From Nostoc sp. CHAB 5844 (GTDB lineage: Bacteria > Cyanobacteriota > Cyanobacteriia > Cyanobacteriales > Nostocaceae): a DNA stretch of 64,000 nucleotides. The position numbers were made by a program, and so were the translations under genes. The notes beneath the pieces are model-generated. The model made no database searches, had not been told where the DNA came from, and was given only the letters and a program-made list of their open reading frames with translations. Position 1 is the stretch's first letter. Each line of letters begins with the position of its first letter. This document shows, one piece after another, positions 34,501 to 43,191 of this stretch. Where the stretch lies: NCBI RefSeq assembly GCF_020829595.1, contig NZ_JAIVFW010000002.1, positions 1 through 64,000 of the forward strand, given 5' to 3'.

Positions 34501-35115
34501 TTTCTCCTGAGGAAGTTTTTGGTAGATAAATCCTTCGTCTACCAACTGCTCATCTTGAAAAGGACGTAACAGGCAAACATCTACCTCCAACATATGACCC
34601 ACTGTATCGACAATTGCTTGCAAAATTTGCCGATAGTCTAAAGCACTGCGAATTGTATTGGTAACAGTGTTCAGCAGCGACTCCTGACGGAGTGTGCGGG
34701 TTAGTTCGCGGGTGCGAGCTTTGAGAACATTGTGAGTATCCAAGGCTTGGCGTACCACAGCTTTGAGTTCTTCAGCTTCCCACGGTTTGGTGACATATTT
34801 AAATACCTTACCAGCGTTGATTGCTTCCACTAAGTCTTCGACATCAGTGTAGCCTGTCAAAATAATCCGGATAATATCTGGATATTGAGTTGCTGTCAGG
34901 CTCAAAAATTCCGTACCACTCATAATCGGCATCCGCTGATCGGAGATGATCACTGCGACCTCTCCTTCTTCTGCCAGCAGTTCTAGTGCCGCAGGGCCAG
35001 AGGTTGCCCTCAAAACCTTATAATCACGATAAAAGGTACGGTAAAGCAAATCAAGGTTGTCTGGTTCGTCATCAACAACCAAAATTTTTGGCTTACTGTT
35101 TACTTGAGATTTCAT
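31501..35115 (-). CDS. cyaC: CyaC-type hybrid sensor kinase/adenylate cyclase
   Basis: A 1204-residue protein making cAMP. Order: receiver 1 (Asp59 in IISDQRMP), GAF (about 140-325), second GAF (about 340-520), kinase core with His546 (NISHEFRTP) and GSGLGLALVK, receiver 2 (Asp896 in VTDLMMP), class III cyclase (about 1005-1180). Cyclase metal Asp1018 and Asp1062 are present (FSDIVGF, MGDAI), as are adenine-selecting Lys1058 and Thr1140 (ADYTAIG), and Asn1147/Arg1151. The Lys/Thr pair is that of cyanobacterial adenylate cyclases. This domain order matches CyaC of Anabaena and Arthrospira. Residues about 817-847 look like an inserted repeat. Confidence 0.9.
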   Translation of the reverse strand: MKSQVNSKPKILVVDDEPDNLDLLYRTFYRDYKVLRATSGPAALELLAEEGEVAVIISDQRMPIMSGTEFLSLTATQYPDIIRIILTGYTDVEDLVEAINAGKVFKYVTKPWEAEELKAVVRQALDTHNVLKARTRELTRTLRQESLLNTVTNTIRSALDYRQILQAIVDTVGHMLEVDVCLLRPFQDEQLVDEGFIYQKLPQEKTEKVLEIPGDEPAKSFSPSSSSASLLAQTVWETRAVQVIYDVATDERIQGESPEQQQRGTAFTAANICSSLVVPLICQQELLAVLALHQCSQSRLWGTEEIQLVTMVADQAALALSQAYTYEQVRALAKREALINTITTAIRSSLDPQDIFAAITHKLGQALQVDGCALSLWTEEDEVVQCVGLYDSFQHSEHSLKLGQNHNLINNLDLISQNFPYSTQAPIKDNPLLQEILRTQEPTVISDMSICPLELKGFDLPLKKAARSLMVVPLLADGKCIGSITLREGRKVRRWVSSDIELAKAVAAQAAIAVQQSRLYQTTREQAERLLELDKQKTEFFQNISHEFRTPITLIQGPLESAVAAGEGLSYAQSAIALRNSRRLLRLVNQLLDLQRLDAGRMQPSFRPCDLVEFVSQIVESFRPYCEKKQLHLLTDFGECPKVYLDMEKFDKVVYNLLSNAMKFTPEDGTIGVTLQHQDDYCILQVKDTGIGIVQEQIPLLFERFRQAEGSENRSYEGSGLGLALVKELVELHGGKVTVDSVYGEGTTFTLWLLTGNDHLPVNQILETPAELNTNRASVELADLELIEPTTEKLEHMTKDLLAVPHTHNSALNNANSLTPSHYVAGVPPVGENGSAEPSTPSTPRHSILVVDDNPDLRTYVSDIIRRNGYQVHTARNGYEGFGIAQEISPSLIVTDLMMPLVTGLEMIRMIRSDEKLKGTPIILLTAKVDEETRIESTEHGADAYLAKPFNDRELLAEVRNLLALKENERRVVELNTYLTESVLKRFLPTVLVQKAAAGDLTLDLRPEPRLITVLFSDIVGFTQLANTLRSRRVAELLNEYLECMTKVVFDNGGTVDKFMGDAILALYGAPEELTPNEQVRRAVNTARAMHRSLSQLNQRWRDQGVFESDGRSGVQFRCGIHQGTAVVGMFGSAERADYTAIGPSVNIAARLQAAAVPGTILVSAAVADYLQDEEITKGSPLKLKGVDETVLTFAVSPDLVVNR

Positions 35116-36103
35116 GCACCGCTTTCCTGCTGCAACAGCAGTTGAATAAAGAATAATCTGATCAGGAAGGAATTTTTCTGAATCAGGTAAGAGCAGAGCA
35201 TTTTGCCCAATTGGTTTGTATGGCTACAAAAATGCTGGGTGTAAGAGTATCTACTCACAGTAATTAGCCTCAATAGCTTGTAATGTTTGCCACTTGCTCT
35301 GATACAGCGGAGTTGGTTGGATGGTTAGTTTCTGCATTACAGAGTTGATGCTTGCTTTTCAAGTCTGGTTTCACCTCCACTGAAAACTTTCGATTACTAT
35401 ACACAGCATTCAAGTCTGGTTAAAAAAAGCTGACTGAAGCTGCATATTAAGTTTGCCCTTTATGGCAGTTGTACTAACATTTGCAGGTAAATTTTATTTA
35501 TGTTGGTCATGGGAGAGTGAGCTATGTCACAACGATGAGTGTTAAAGGCAAAGTATACTATTAGACTAATTATTTATTCCAATTTAGCAATCATAACCAT
35601 CAGTCAGACAAGTGGCATGGGGCTGTCACAGATAAATTCTGCTTTAACTATTACAGCGTGTACCTAGTTGATCTAGGCGATCGCCAAATCAGTACACTAT
35701 TATCTCAAAAATATTCTCAAGGCTTTTTTCAGTATAAATACGGTAAACGAATGGTTTTAACTTCATTTATAGAATGAAGAAGCGCCGTTAGTTGTGTGTC
35801 AGGACTAAGTTTCTCCTAAAAGCAGCCAAAGCCCTGACTAAATTTAGCTAAAATAGTATTTCCTGTTGTCAATCCGGAGTCCTTGGTGGTGATGGATGTC
35901 AATTGCTGAGATTATGTTATTGGTTGTGACAATTGATGTTATAGATTCCCCAAAAAGATGCTGAGTGTGTTATTAACTTACAGAAGAACCTAAATAATGT
36001 ATTGGAACTTAAACTACATAAAACAATTGTATTTATAGTAGCAAACGGTGTTTTAGGATATTTGAGAAAATTTTTGTAAAGTGCAATTAATAATAAACTA
36101 GCC
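35116..36103. other. Gene-free region between cyaC and a GNAT gene
   Basis: About 990 bases upstream of both divergent genes with no supported ORF or RNA. It is AT-rich and presumably holds the cyaC promoter. A GTCAGG/CCTGAC pair around 35791-35840 could form a loose hairpin. I see no clear terminator, cAMP-receptor site or repeat. Confidence 0.4.
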
Positions 36104-36718
36104 TTGACATCCTGGTTTTTTGACTCATCTCGCCAACCACTGACATCAGCCGCTCATCAAGCTTCTCAACAATTCCAAATTCGTGCGGCTACAGCTACCG
36201 ATTTGACTGGAATTTCCCAGATTATTGCCGAAAGTTTTCACTCTCAAACAGGTTTTTGGGGATGGGCTTTTCCGTTGCTACGTTTGGGTATTTACGAAGA
36301 CTTCAGAAATCGTTTGTTATCACCAGCACCCCATCATATTTGTTTGGTGGCTATCGACACTACTATTACTGGAGCTAATAATTTAGTGGGAACAGTAGAA
36401 CTGGGCTTACGTTTCCATAATTCATGGAAACAAGATGGTAGAAGCTTCCCTTATCTGTCTAATTTGGCTGTTGATGAGAAGTATCGCCGAAATGGGGTAG
36501 CTTCAAAATTATTGCTTAGCTGCGAAAAACTTTGCCATGAATGGGGTTTTAAAGATTTATATCTCCATGTTTTAGAAGATAATTATCAGGCACGTCAGTT
36601 GTATTTCAAACTAGGCTATAGGATGCATAAAGTAGAGTCTAATTGGAATTTATTCTTTCTCAAACGCTCCCGTCAAATCTTATTACACAAACACTTAAGC
36701 GCTGATTCTCCTGATTAA
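36104..36718 (+). CDS. GNAT family N-acetyltransferase
   Basis: A 204-residue acetyl-CoA-dependent acyltransferase. The domain starts at about residue 25 (FQIRAATATDLTGISQIIAE). The acetyl-CoA-binding motif is SNLAVDEKYRRNGVASKLL (Arg/Lys-x-x-Gly/Ala type), followed by LHVLEDNYQARQLYFKLGY, typical of the C-terminal part of the fold. The substrate is unknown. The start is uncertain: TTG 36104 is the earliest in-frame start and no ATG precedes the domain. The neighbours give no functional hint. Confidence 0.85.
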   Translation: MTSWFFDSSRQPLTSAAHQASQQFQIRAATATDLTGISQIIAESFHSQTGFWGWAFPLLRLGIYEDFRNRLLSPAPHHICLVAIDTTITGANNLVGTVELGLRFHNSWKQDGRSFPYLSNLAVDEKYRRNGVASKLLLSCEKLCHEWGFKDLYLHVLEDNYQARQLYFKLGYRMHKVESNWNLFFLKRSRQILLHKHLSADSPD

Positions 36719-37397
36719 ATTTTACTTTGTGAGCTAAAATTATGGCATGACAATCGCGATCGCAATTTGATCTCAAATTTAGATAAATAGATTTGGTCTA
36801 GCTCTTATGCAGCACCTAATTTTTTTAACCTCTGCCTGCTTTAAATCTAAGTTAGTTTTTTCGTTATTGTCAAAACTACCTCAGAGAAAATTAATTCAGA
36901 GCATATTTCAATTTTAAATTTACATAAAGTTATTTTTACATAAATTTCCATACATAAAATATATTTTATATAGGAATCCTATTTGATATCTAAACTCCCT
37001 TTAATCAGAGGGAATAGGCAGTAAGGAGTAGCTTTACTTGTAACTCTTACACGGAATACTATATATATTTCCTAATCAGAGAAAATTCTTATTTGTAGTT
37101 TGTTTAAAAAAATAATCAAGACTTATCAATATATAATATCTAATATGATGAATCCATCAGTAAAATTACGCTAAATAAAAATTGCCTCATAATATCTTTG
37201 TATTTAATTTATTCATCTTTATAAAAACTTTAATTTTTTTAGAGTTTAGTTTAAAGACAAATTCAGCTAAATCTCATAAAATATGGTTACATAAATAATG
37301 AGTTACATCTAATTCATCTCTATTATTAAGTTGAACAAAAAGTTTTTGATAGTAAAAAAACCAAAAAAACTAATTTGATTTAACACCAAGTTACCGC
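36719..37397. other. AT-rich gene-free region
   Basis: About 680 bases, very AT-rich, with poly-A/T tracts and no ORF, tRNA or strong hairpin that I can support. It probably carries the promoter of the following hypothetical gene. Confidence 0.4.
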
Positions 37398-37442
37398 TTG
37401 ACGTGCATAAAACTACCAAATTATTCAAAAGTTATAGAAAAC

Positions 37443-37997
37443 ATGGATAGCGAAAAGCAGCTACGCTATCAAACCGCTATGATATCAACTTATTATCCCG
37501 ACACCAGTTTTCTTAACCATCTTGTCATGCCAGATGGAACTGAGCAATCATGCGGCTCGGATATACTTACACTTCTGCACAGTGGAAAGGTTTTTATTGT
37601 CAATAGTCGGAAGCGGAATGGATTAATACTTTTTAAACGCTACCATGCAGAATTTGCTGGGCCAGGAGCAGCGGTTGGCGGAGATTACGACAGTGATTGC
37701 CAGATGGCTCTGCCTATTGGCAATTTATCTTTATTGAATCCAGAATTATATGAGGAGCGCCAGAAAGCATATTTGATTAGACGACAATGGATTCGGTTGA
37801 TCAAGCAAATTACTGAAAACCCAATTCCTCAACAGCGAATTCAAAAGATTTTAGATCAGTTTGACCAGTATTTTCCATCAGAAATGGTGGCTGATTTACC
37901 TGATGTAGCCTTTGCGCTTTTAGTAGGTGTGTTACCACAAACTGTAGGGATAGTACGTCGTTTGGGCAGTGAAGTTGATAACAGATTTAATTACTAG
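37443..37997 (+). CDS. Conserved-looking hypothetical protein
   Basis: A 184-residue protein from ATG 37443; an earlier in-frame TTG at 37398 is possible. Residues about 20-90 are beta-rich (MPDGTEQSCGSDILTLLHSGKVFIVNSRKRNGLILFKRYHAEF, followed by a Gly/Asp-rich loop); the second half is helical (KAYLIRRQWIRLIKQITE). No signal peptide or membrane segment is evident. I do not recognise the family. It stands alone between two gene-poor stretches, so context offers no clue. Confidence 0.65.
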   Translation: MDSEKQLRYQTAMISTYYPDTSFLNHLVMPDGTEQSCGSDILTLLHSGKVFIVNSRKRNGLILFKRYHAEFAGPGAAVGGDYDSDCQMALPIGNLSLLNPELYEERQKAYLIRRQWIRLIKQITENPIPQQRIQKILDQFDQYFPSEMVADLPDVAFALLVGVLPQTVGIVRRLGSEVDNRFNY

Positions 37998-38440
37998 CTA
38001 TGAGGACTGTATACACCAAAACACATTAATAAGGATATCAGTGATATCGAAAAAGTAAAACGATAGCCTCACAAAAGCTTTAGCGGATGCGATCGCGTTT
38101 TGCAAAAATGAATAAAGTTGAGCTAAGGACTTGAGCATTAGTAGTCGTCTAGCTTTAGCAATGAGAAATAGCAACTAGACAAACTAAATTGTGAGGGAAA
38201 GTTTTGTAATGCTCTTTTGAAAGAGCGATCGCTTCTAGCTTACCTTAATTACAAGCTGCGGCGATCGCCCCTAACATGGCAATGTTTCAGTAAAAACACA
38301 AATCATTGAGTACGGCATAAAAACACAAGTGGCATAAAGTTGCCTTTGCAAGCCATTAAATTCTTCAGACTTCATACTTCACCCTTCATAGCTTTACAAT
38401 ACTCAAAGAGATTTTGAAGCAATCAATAGATAATCTATAA
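37998..38440. other. Gene-free region upstream of cpcT
   Basis: About 440 bases with several HIP1 octamers and a repeated GGCATAAA motif around 38308-38340. No gene, terminator or RNA can be supported. It should include the cpcT promoter. Confidence 0.4.
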
Positions 38441-39031
38441 ATGACAAGCTCTACAGATATTGTTACCTTAGCTCGGTGGATGGCAGCTGATTTTAGTAAC
38501 CAAGCGCAAGCTTTTGAAAACCCGCCATTTTATGCACACATTCGCGTGTGTATGCGTCCCTTACCTTTGGAAGTGTTATCAGGGGTAAGTTTTTTTGTAG
38601 AACAAGCCTATGATTATGCGCTGAATGACCCTTATCGCTTACGAGTGTTAAAGTTGGTGAACACGGGCGATCGCATTCTCATTGAAAACTACACTGTTAA
38701 ACAAGAAGAAAAATTCTACGGTGCATCTCGTAACCTAGAACGACTCAAAACCCTAACCGCAGATGACTTAGAAAAATTACCAGGCTGTAACATGATTGTC
38801 GAGTGGACTGGTAATAGCTTCAAAGGGCATGTAGAACCAGGAAAAGGCTGTATTGTGTTTCGCAAAGGCCAAAAAACTTATTTAGATAGTGAATTTGAAA
38901 TTGACGAAGAGAAATTTATCAGCCTAGACAGAGGACGCAACCCAGAAAACGATGAACATATCTGGGGTTCTGTCGCCGGGCCATTTTATTTTGTCCGGTG
39001 GGCCAGTTTTGCTGATGAAGTTAAGTGCTGA
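38441..39031 (+). CDS. cpcT: CpcT/CpeT-type phycobilin lyase
   Basis: A 196-residue protein of the CpcT/CpeT family, seen from LARWMAADFSNQAQAF, the HIRVCMRPLP stretch, FFVEQAYDYALNDPYRLRVL and the C-terminal HIWGSVAGPFYFVRW. Family members form a small beta barrel that attaches phycocyanobilin to a cysteine of the phycocyanin (or phycoerythrocyanin) beta subunit in phycobilisome assembly. Length is normal. It is not beside a phycobiliprotein operon, which is usual for cpcT. The choice of CpcT over CpeT rests on overall similarity and is not certain. Confidence 0.85.
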   Translation: MTSSTDIVTLARWMAADFSNQAQAFENPPFYAHIRVCMRPLPLEVLSGVSFFVEQAYDYALNDPYRLRVLKLVNTGDRILIENYTVKQEEKFYGASRNLERLKTLTADDLEKLPGCNMIVEWTGNSFKGHVEPGKGCIVFRKGQKTYLDSEFEIDEEKFISLDRGRNPENDEHIWGSVAGPFYFVRWASFADEVKC

Positions 39032-39062
39032 GTACTGAACGCCAAGTAAATAGGGATATCAA

Positions 39063-39087
39063 CTTTTTGACTTTTGACTTTTGACTT
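39063..39087. repeat. TTTTGAC heptamer short tandem repeat
   Basis: Three or more consecutive copies of CTTTTGA lie between the convergent cpcT and phosphodiesterase genes. This is the short-tandem-repeat type widespread in heterocystous cyanobacteria. Confidence 0.75.
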
Positions 39088-39089
39088 GT

Positions 39090-39893
39090 TTAGTATCCCG
39101 TTGCTGCTAACTCCAGTGGATGAAAATAGGGAACTCTTTCTACCGATGTTTCCCACATACCACTGGGGTATAGTTTCAGCAGGCGGAAGCCTGGTGCTTT
39201 TTGGTCAATGGCAAAAGTTACACTATTGGAGCGAAACTGAATACAAGTTGAGGGAGTTCCTAAATAACCAACTTTGTAGCGCTGGTGTTGAAATTGTTGA
39301 TGAATATGACCGAATAAAACTAACTTAACTTGTGGGTGGCGATCAATAACCGCAAAAAATTCTTCGGGATTTTTGAGGCTGCTGCTATCAAGCCATGCAG
39401 AATTCATCAAAAAAGGGGGATGGTGAAACGCTATTAATGTGGGATTATTACCTAGTTTTGCTAATTCCGAGTCCAGCCAACTTAAAGTGTTAGTTGTCAG
39501 ATGACCATGTACGCATCCAGGTACAGCCGAGTTCAGTAAGAGAAAATTCCAATTACCACGCTGGAAAGACTTGCGCCGGGAAATCATTCCTACATTAAGA
39601 ATTTCATTCATGGTGATCGCACAGTCATGATTTCCTGGTAGCCAATAAGTAGGGATTTGCAGTTGATTAACTAAACTTTGCAGATTTTCATAAGACTGGG
39701 AAGTACCATCCCCAGATAAATCTCCCGTTAATAATAGTAAATCAATTTGCGATTTTAGTTCCTTTAATCGTTCCATCACTACCTTAAAAGACTCAATAGT
39801 AGGCATTCCCAGCAGTTGATGATTTTCTGAGGCAAACAGATGTATGTCTGTTACCTGAGCAATCGATACGGGAGATATTTGATTCATCTTCAC
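39090..39893 (-). CDS. CpdA-like 3',5'-cyclic-nucleotide phosphodiesterase
   Basis: A 267-residue class III cyclic-nucleotide phosphodiesterase/metallophosphoesterase. The metal-binding motifs are all visible: QVTDIHL (D-x-H), LLLTGDLSGDG (GD-x), WLPGNHDC (GNHD), AFHHPPF and FGHIHQQF (GHxH). The spacing fits CpdA, which hydrolyses cAMP. A CyaC-type cyclase is encoded 4 kb away on the same strand, so synthesis and breakdown of cAMP may be encoded near each other. Related metallophosphoesterases can have other substrates, so cAMP is likely but not proven. Confidence 0.82.
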   Translation of the reverse strand: MKMNQISPVSIAQVTDIHLFASENHQLLGMPTIESFKVVMERLKELKSQIDLLLLTGDLSGDGTSQSYENLQSLVNQLQIPTYWLPGNHDCAITMNEILNVGMISRRKSFQRGNWNFLLLNSAVPGCVHGHLTTNTLSWLDSELAKLGNNPTLIAFHHPPFLMNSAWLDSSSLKNPEEFFAVIDRHPQVKLVLFGHIHQQFQHQRYKVGYLGTPSTCIQFRSNSVTFAIDQKAPGFRLLKLYPSGMWETSVERVPYFHPLELAATGY

Positions 39894-40170
39894 TGCTCAC
39901 ACTATGCTTGTCTCTGTACCCTGATTTTCGTTACGTGCAGCACACTGACTTTAATTCAAGTAGCAAAACTAGATTGATAGTAAATGCCTGCCGTAGAATT
40001 CAATGTGCCAACTTACCTTTGAAACTCAAAGCTTTGGCTCTAAAATACTTTGCCATACTTTAAGTAATCGTGATACTCAAAGCGGTTTATAAAAATACAA
40101 TTTTAAACAAAACTTTTTTGCCTCTATCATAAGATATAAATTTATTTTTGGTAATTTATTTCACTGTGAG

Positions 40171-40215
40171 GTTCAGATCCTCGACTTCTCAAAGGAAGTC
40201 AGGGATTTTGTTTTT
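40171..40215 (+). terminator. Strong hairpin followed by T-tract
   Basis: The stem pairs CGACTTC with GAAGTC and continues GATCC/GGGAT with small bulges, followed by TTTTGTTTTT. It looks like a plus-strand intrinsic terminator, yet no plus-strand gene precedes it after cpcT; the gap 39894-40170 is divergent promoter space. It could end a small RNA or act in the leader of the gene at 40272. Similar CGACTTC hairpins are dispersed in cyanobacterial genomes. Confidence 0.5.
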
Positions 40216-40271
40216 CAAAAATGACTTAGGACTGATATACTACATTAAAACAATCGATATACCGTACTTTA

Positions 40272-40721
40272 ATGAGTAACAGCAAAAAAATTAGTGAAAA
40301 TCTGAGTATTGCGGGACAAATAACTCCTGAGGAATTACAGCAGTTAGCACAAGAAGGTTTTAAGTCGGTGCTAAATCTACGTTCTCCTGACGAAGCAGGT
40401 TTTTTAAATGACGAGCAGCAACAAGCACAAAAAGCAGGGCTAGAATACGCTAATGTCCCATTAAAACCATCACAAGCAAATCAGGAACTCACAGAGTTAG
40501 CCATTGAAAAGATAGAAAACTTACCCAAACCAATTTTGATTCATTGTGCGGCTGGAGCAAGAGCGGGTGGTATCGCCTTAATAGCCAGTGCTATTAGTGA
40601 AGGTTTGAGTTATGAACAAATTACTCAAAAAGCTAGTGAACTTGGGATTAATATAGAACAACCACACCTCAAGCAATTTATACTAGATAAATATCTTGCT
40701 GATCAAGCTGAGAAAGCTTAA
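40272..40721 (+). CDS. BLH-type (DUF442) phosphatase-like protein
   Basis: A 149-residue protein of the beta-lactamase-hydrolase-like phosphatase group (a dual-specificity-phosphatase fold). It starts with ISENLSIAGQITPEELQQLA and GFKSVLNLRSPDE, and has the Cys-x4-Arg active-site loop in LIHCAAGARAGG. In other bacteria this domain is fused to a metallo-beta-lactamase/persulfide dioxygenase module; here it stands alone. The catalytic Cys and Arg are present, so it may be active; the substrate is unknown. It could be co-transcribed with the next small gene. Confidence 0.85.
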   Translation: MSNSKKISENLSIAGQITPEELQQLAQEGFKSVLNLRSPDEAGFLNDEQQQAQKAGLEYANVPLKPSQANQELTELAIEKIENLPKPILIHCAAGARAGGIALIASAISEGLSYEQITQKASELGINIEQPHLKQFILDKYLADQAEKA

Positions 40722-40836
40722 TTCAATAATCGTCAGATAAAAGTTACATTACTTTGCAATCTGCGACGTGTTTGCGTAAGTATTAACAAAATGGAATTAA
40801 AATAAACTGAGGTAAAACCAGGGAGGTGAACATATC

Positions 40837-41112
40837 ATGTCAGTAAAACTTTTACCAGACCTTGGAGATTTAGCCGAAGGATTAGGAATTACAGGTATTG
40901 TTGGAGTTGTACTTGTGCCTGTATTTTTGCCAGTAATAGCTGGTGTTGGTAGACCAGTAGCCAAAGCAGTTGTTAAAAAAGGAATTCTGTTCTACGAAAA
41001 GAGCAAAGAAGCGATCGCAGAAGTTAGCGAAACCTGGGAAGATATTATTGCCGAAGCTAGGGCTGAAGTTGGTGAAGAACGCATGAAATCAGCTGAACCT
41101 AAAGAAACTTAG
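40837..41112 (+). CDS. DUF5132 domain small membrane-associated protein
   Basis: A 91-residue protein with a clear ribosome site (GGGAGGTGA before ATG 40837). Residues about 15-45 form a hydrophobic, Gly/Val/Pro-rich segment (GITGIVGVVLVPVFLPVIAG); the rest is a charged helix (KSKEAIAEVSETWEDIIAEA). This matches the small DUF5132 proteins of cyanobacteria, whose function is not known. It sits 116 bases after the phosphatase-like gene on the same strand. Confidence 0.8.
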   Translation: MSVKLLPDLGDLAEGLGITGIVGVVLVPVFLPVIAGVGRPVAKAVVKKGILFYEKSKEAIAEVSETWEDIIAEARAEVGEERMKSAEPKET

Positions 41113-41144
41113 GTTGCGTCACCAAATTACGAATTACAAATTAT

Positions 41145-41831
41145 TCAAGACTCTCGCAGTACATATCCCACACCCCGCACTGTTTGAATTAGCCGTTTTT
41201 GACCTTCATCTTCGATTTTGAGGCGTAAGTAACGAATATATACTTCAATTACATTCGATTCACCCATAAAGTCGTAACCCCAGACATTTTCTAATATTTG
41301 TTCGCGGGTTAATACTTCGCGGGGATGTTCCATTAAAAATTTTAATAACTCAAATTCTTTCATTGTCAAATCAATTACCCGTCCATTGTGTATGGCACGG
41401 CGGGTTGATATATCTAAAACTAAATCCCCAAAGCGTAACTGCTCTGTAGTATCAACATCAGGCTTTAAATAAAGGCGAATTAGCTTTAAAAATTCTTCTG
41501 GGCGATAAGGTTTAAGAATGTAGTCATCGGCTCCAGCTTCTAGACAGGCTACACGGTCATCAACCGTATCTCTGGCCATTAACACCAGCACAGGAGAACG
41601 CATCCCCGCACTTCTGAGATTCTTACACAACGAGAGTCCTGATTCTCCTGCCAGCATCCGGTCTAAAACAATTAAAGCCGGTTGACAATCACGGCTATAT
41701 TGCAAACCACTGGCTGCATCGTGAGCCAAAATTGCATCATAACCAGCTTCTTGCAAATCAGAAGATAACTGATTTGCAAGGCTTTCATCAGTTTCAATCA
41801 CCAAAACACAGGGACTGTGAGCAACTGTCAT
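41145..41831 (-). CDS. nblR: OmpR/PhoB-type response regulator, NblR-like
   Basis: A 228-residue regulator. Receiver residues 1-120 carry the acidic pair as ETDES, a conserved Asp in LIVLDRMLAGESGL and Lys in LKPYRPEEF. A winged-helix DNA-binding domain follows (LTMKEFELLKFLMEHP, VWGYDFMGESNVIEVYIRYLR, IQTVRGVGYVLR). The VLVIETDESLA start and overall length resemble cyanobacterial NblR, which influences phycobilisome breakdown and stress survival. The acidic pocket is unusual (ET-D rather than DD), as known for NblR. Close relatives such as RpaB cannot be fully excluded without alignment. Confidence 0.75.
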   Translation of the reverse strand: MTVAHSPCVLVIETDESLANQLSSDLQEAGYDAILAHDAASGLQYSRDCQPALIVLDRMLAGESGLSLCKNLRSAGMRSPVLVLMARDTVDDRVACLEAGADDYILKPYRPEEFLKLIRLYLKPDVDTTEQLRFGDLVLDISTRRAIHNGRVIDLTMKEFELLKFLMEHPREVLTREQILENVWGYDFMGESNVIEVYIRYLRLKIEDEGQKRLIQTVRGVGYVLRES

Positions 41832-42037
41832 AAATATAAGTCAAAAGTCAATGGGCAAGTGGTCAATGGTCATTGGTTAAAAAGTGAATATCGTTTTTTA
41901 CTCAGCACTTTGTTATGACTTTGTTTTTCAATTCTATTTATAAACCAGCAATTCAGGAAAAAAGCCAAAGAAACAATTTTGACCATTTGCCCTGAGCGTA
42001 GCCGAAGGGTTGACTATTGACTTTTGACTATTGACCA

Positions 42038-42955
42038 TTACGGTAACTCTACAGAGGTGGGTTTGGCTATATGCGGTAGACCCCATCCGAGTTTTTCTCG
42101 CAAGATGCGGAAGAACTCTGGTGGTTGGAGACGAATAAATCGGACACTGTATTGCGATCGCTCTAAATATACCCGATCTTCTGAGAACACATAACATCCA
42201 CCATTGCCATCTACCACCATCACCAAACGCGGAATATTCACCGGATAAATACTAACAGTCTCCGTATCTGGAAATACTAAAGCTCTAGAAGCTAGGGAGT
42301 GAGGACAAATCGGCACTAACTGCAAAGCAGATATACCAGGGGTAACTACTGGGCCGCCTGCACTAAGTGAATAAGCCGTAGAACCAGTAGGTGTAGAAAC
42401 AATTATGCCATCTGCGGCAATATCCACTGGTGCGTGCCGACCAATAGCAATTTCAAAATGACACATACAAGTTAAGGGTTCCCGATGCAACACCATTTCG
42501 TTCAAGCAAAGGGCTTCCCATAATACTGACTCCCCTCGCAATACCTTAACTGTCAGCATTGCCCGTTCTTCGATTTCATACTTACCCGCCATTGCCTGTT
42601 CAATAGCTTGGGGCAGTTGATTGAGATAAGTTTCTGTTAAAAACCCCATGTGACCAGTATTCACCGTTAACAGTGGAATCCCAAGGGGCGCAACTTGACG
42701 AGACGCAGCTAAAACAGTGCCATCTCCCCCAAGTACAACAGCAAACTTCATGTCTGAGTCAAAACCAGGGGGTGTCAAACCGTCAATTGGAGTATGGCAT
42801 ACAGGACTCTCTGGATTAGCGTAGCCCAGTATACCACCGATACTAGTTGTGACACATACATCCCAACCGGCAGCGGTGAGTTTCTCCTCTAGTTCGATAG
42901 CGACGCGACTTGCTATCGGTTTTAAATCATTGTAGATAATGCCTGCTTTCGGCAC
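42038..42955 (-). CDS. nadK: NAD(+) kinase
   Basis: About 305 residues. The family motifs are clear: [16 protein letters not shown] (GGDG loop), [10 protein letters not shown], and [16 protein letters not shown]. It phosphorylates NAD to NADP in the cytoplasm, which supplies photosynthetic electron transport and biosynthesis. I place the start at GTG 42955 ([12 protein letters not shown] follows), the usual beginning of this protein; a TTG two codons upstream (42961) is possible. It lies upstream of the NblR-like gene on the same strand, separated by about 200 bases of repeat-rich sequence. Confidence 0.93.
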   Translation of the reverse strand: MPKAGIIYNDLKPIASRVAIELEEKLTAAGWDVCVTTSIGGILGYANPESPVCHTPIDGLTPPGFDSDMKFAVVLGGDGTVLAASRQVAPLGIPLLTVNTGHMGFLTETYLNQLPQAIEQAMAGKYEIEERAMLTVKVLRGESVLWEALCLNEMVLHREPLTCMCHFEIAIGRHAPVDIAADGIIVSTPTGSTAYSLSAGGPVVTPGISALQLVPICPHSLASRALVFPDTETVSIYPVNIPRLVMVVDGNGGCYVFSEDRVYLERSQYSVRFIRLQPPEFFRILREKLGWGLPHIAKPTSVELP

Positions 42956-43027
42956 ATTCAAATATCCAAACTTTTAGCGATGCTTTGTACTATGTAATCC
43001 TTACATATTTTGGCCAACCCAGTCATT

Positions 43028-43060
43028 AGTCAAAAGTCAAAAGTCAAAAGTCAAAAGTCC
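43028..43060. repeat. GTCAAAA heptamer short tandem repeat
   Basis: Four to five perfect units of AGTCAAA lie between nadK and ycf39; diverged ACTTCAG units follow at about 43150-43186. This is typical of filamentous cyanobacterial intergenic DNA. Confidence 0.8.
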
Positions 43061-43191
43061 AGAGTTCAGAGTCCACAAACAAAATCAGCATTTTCAGAAA
43101 TTTTGACCGTTCACCAAACAATGATGAAATATAAAACTAAATAGCTGGCATGACTTCAAACTTCAGACTTCAGACTTCAAACTTCAGTTGA

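Noticed and set aside
43028-43060. Tandem heptamers considered as a CRISPR or other array
   Set aside because: Units are only seven bases with no unique spacers. No CRISPR array or cas gene is visible in the window.
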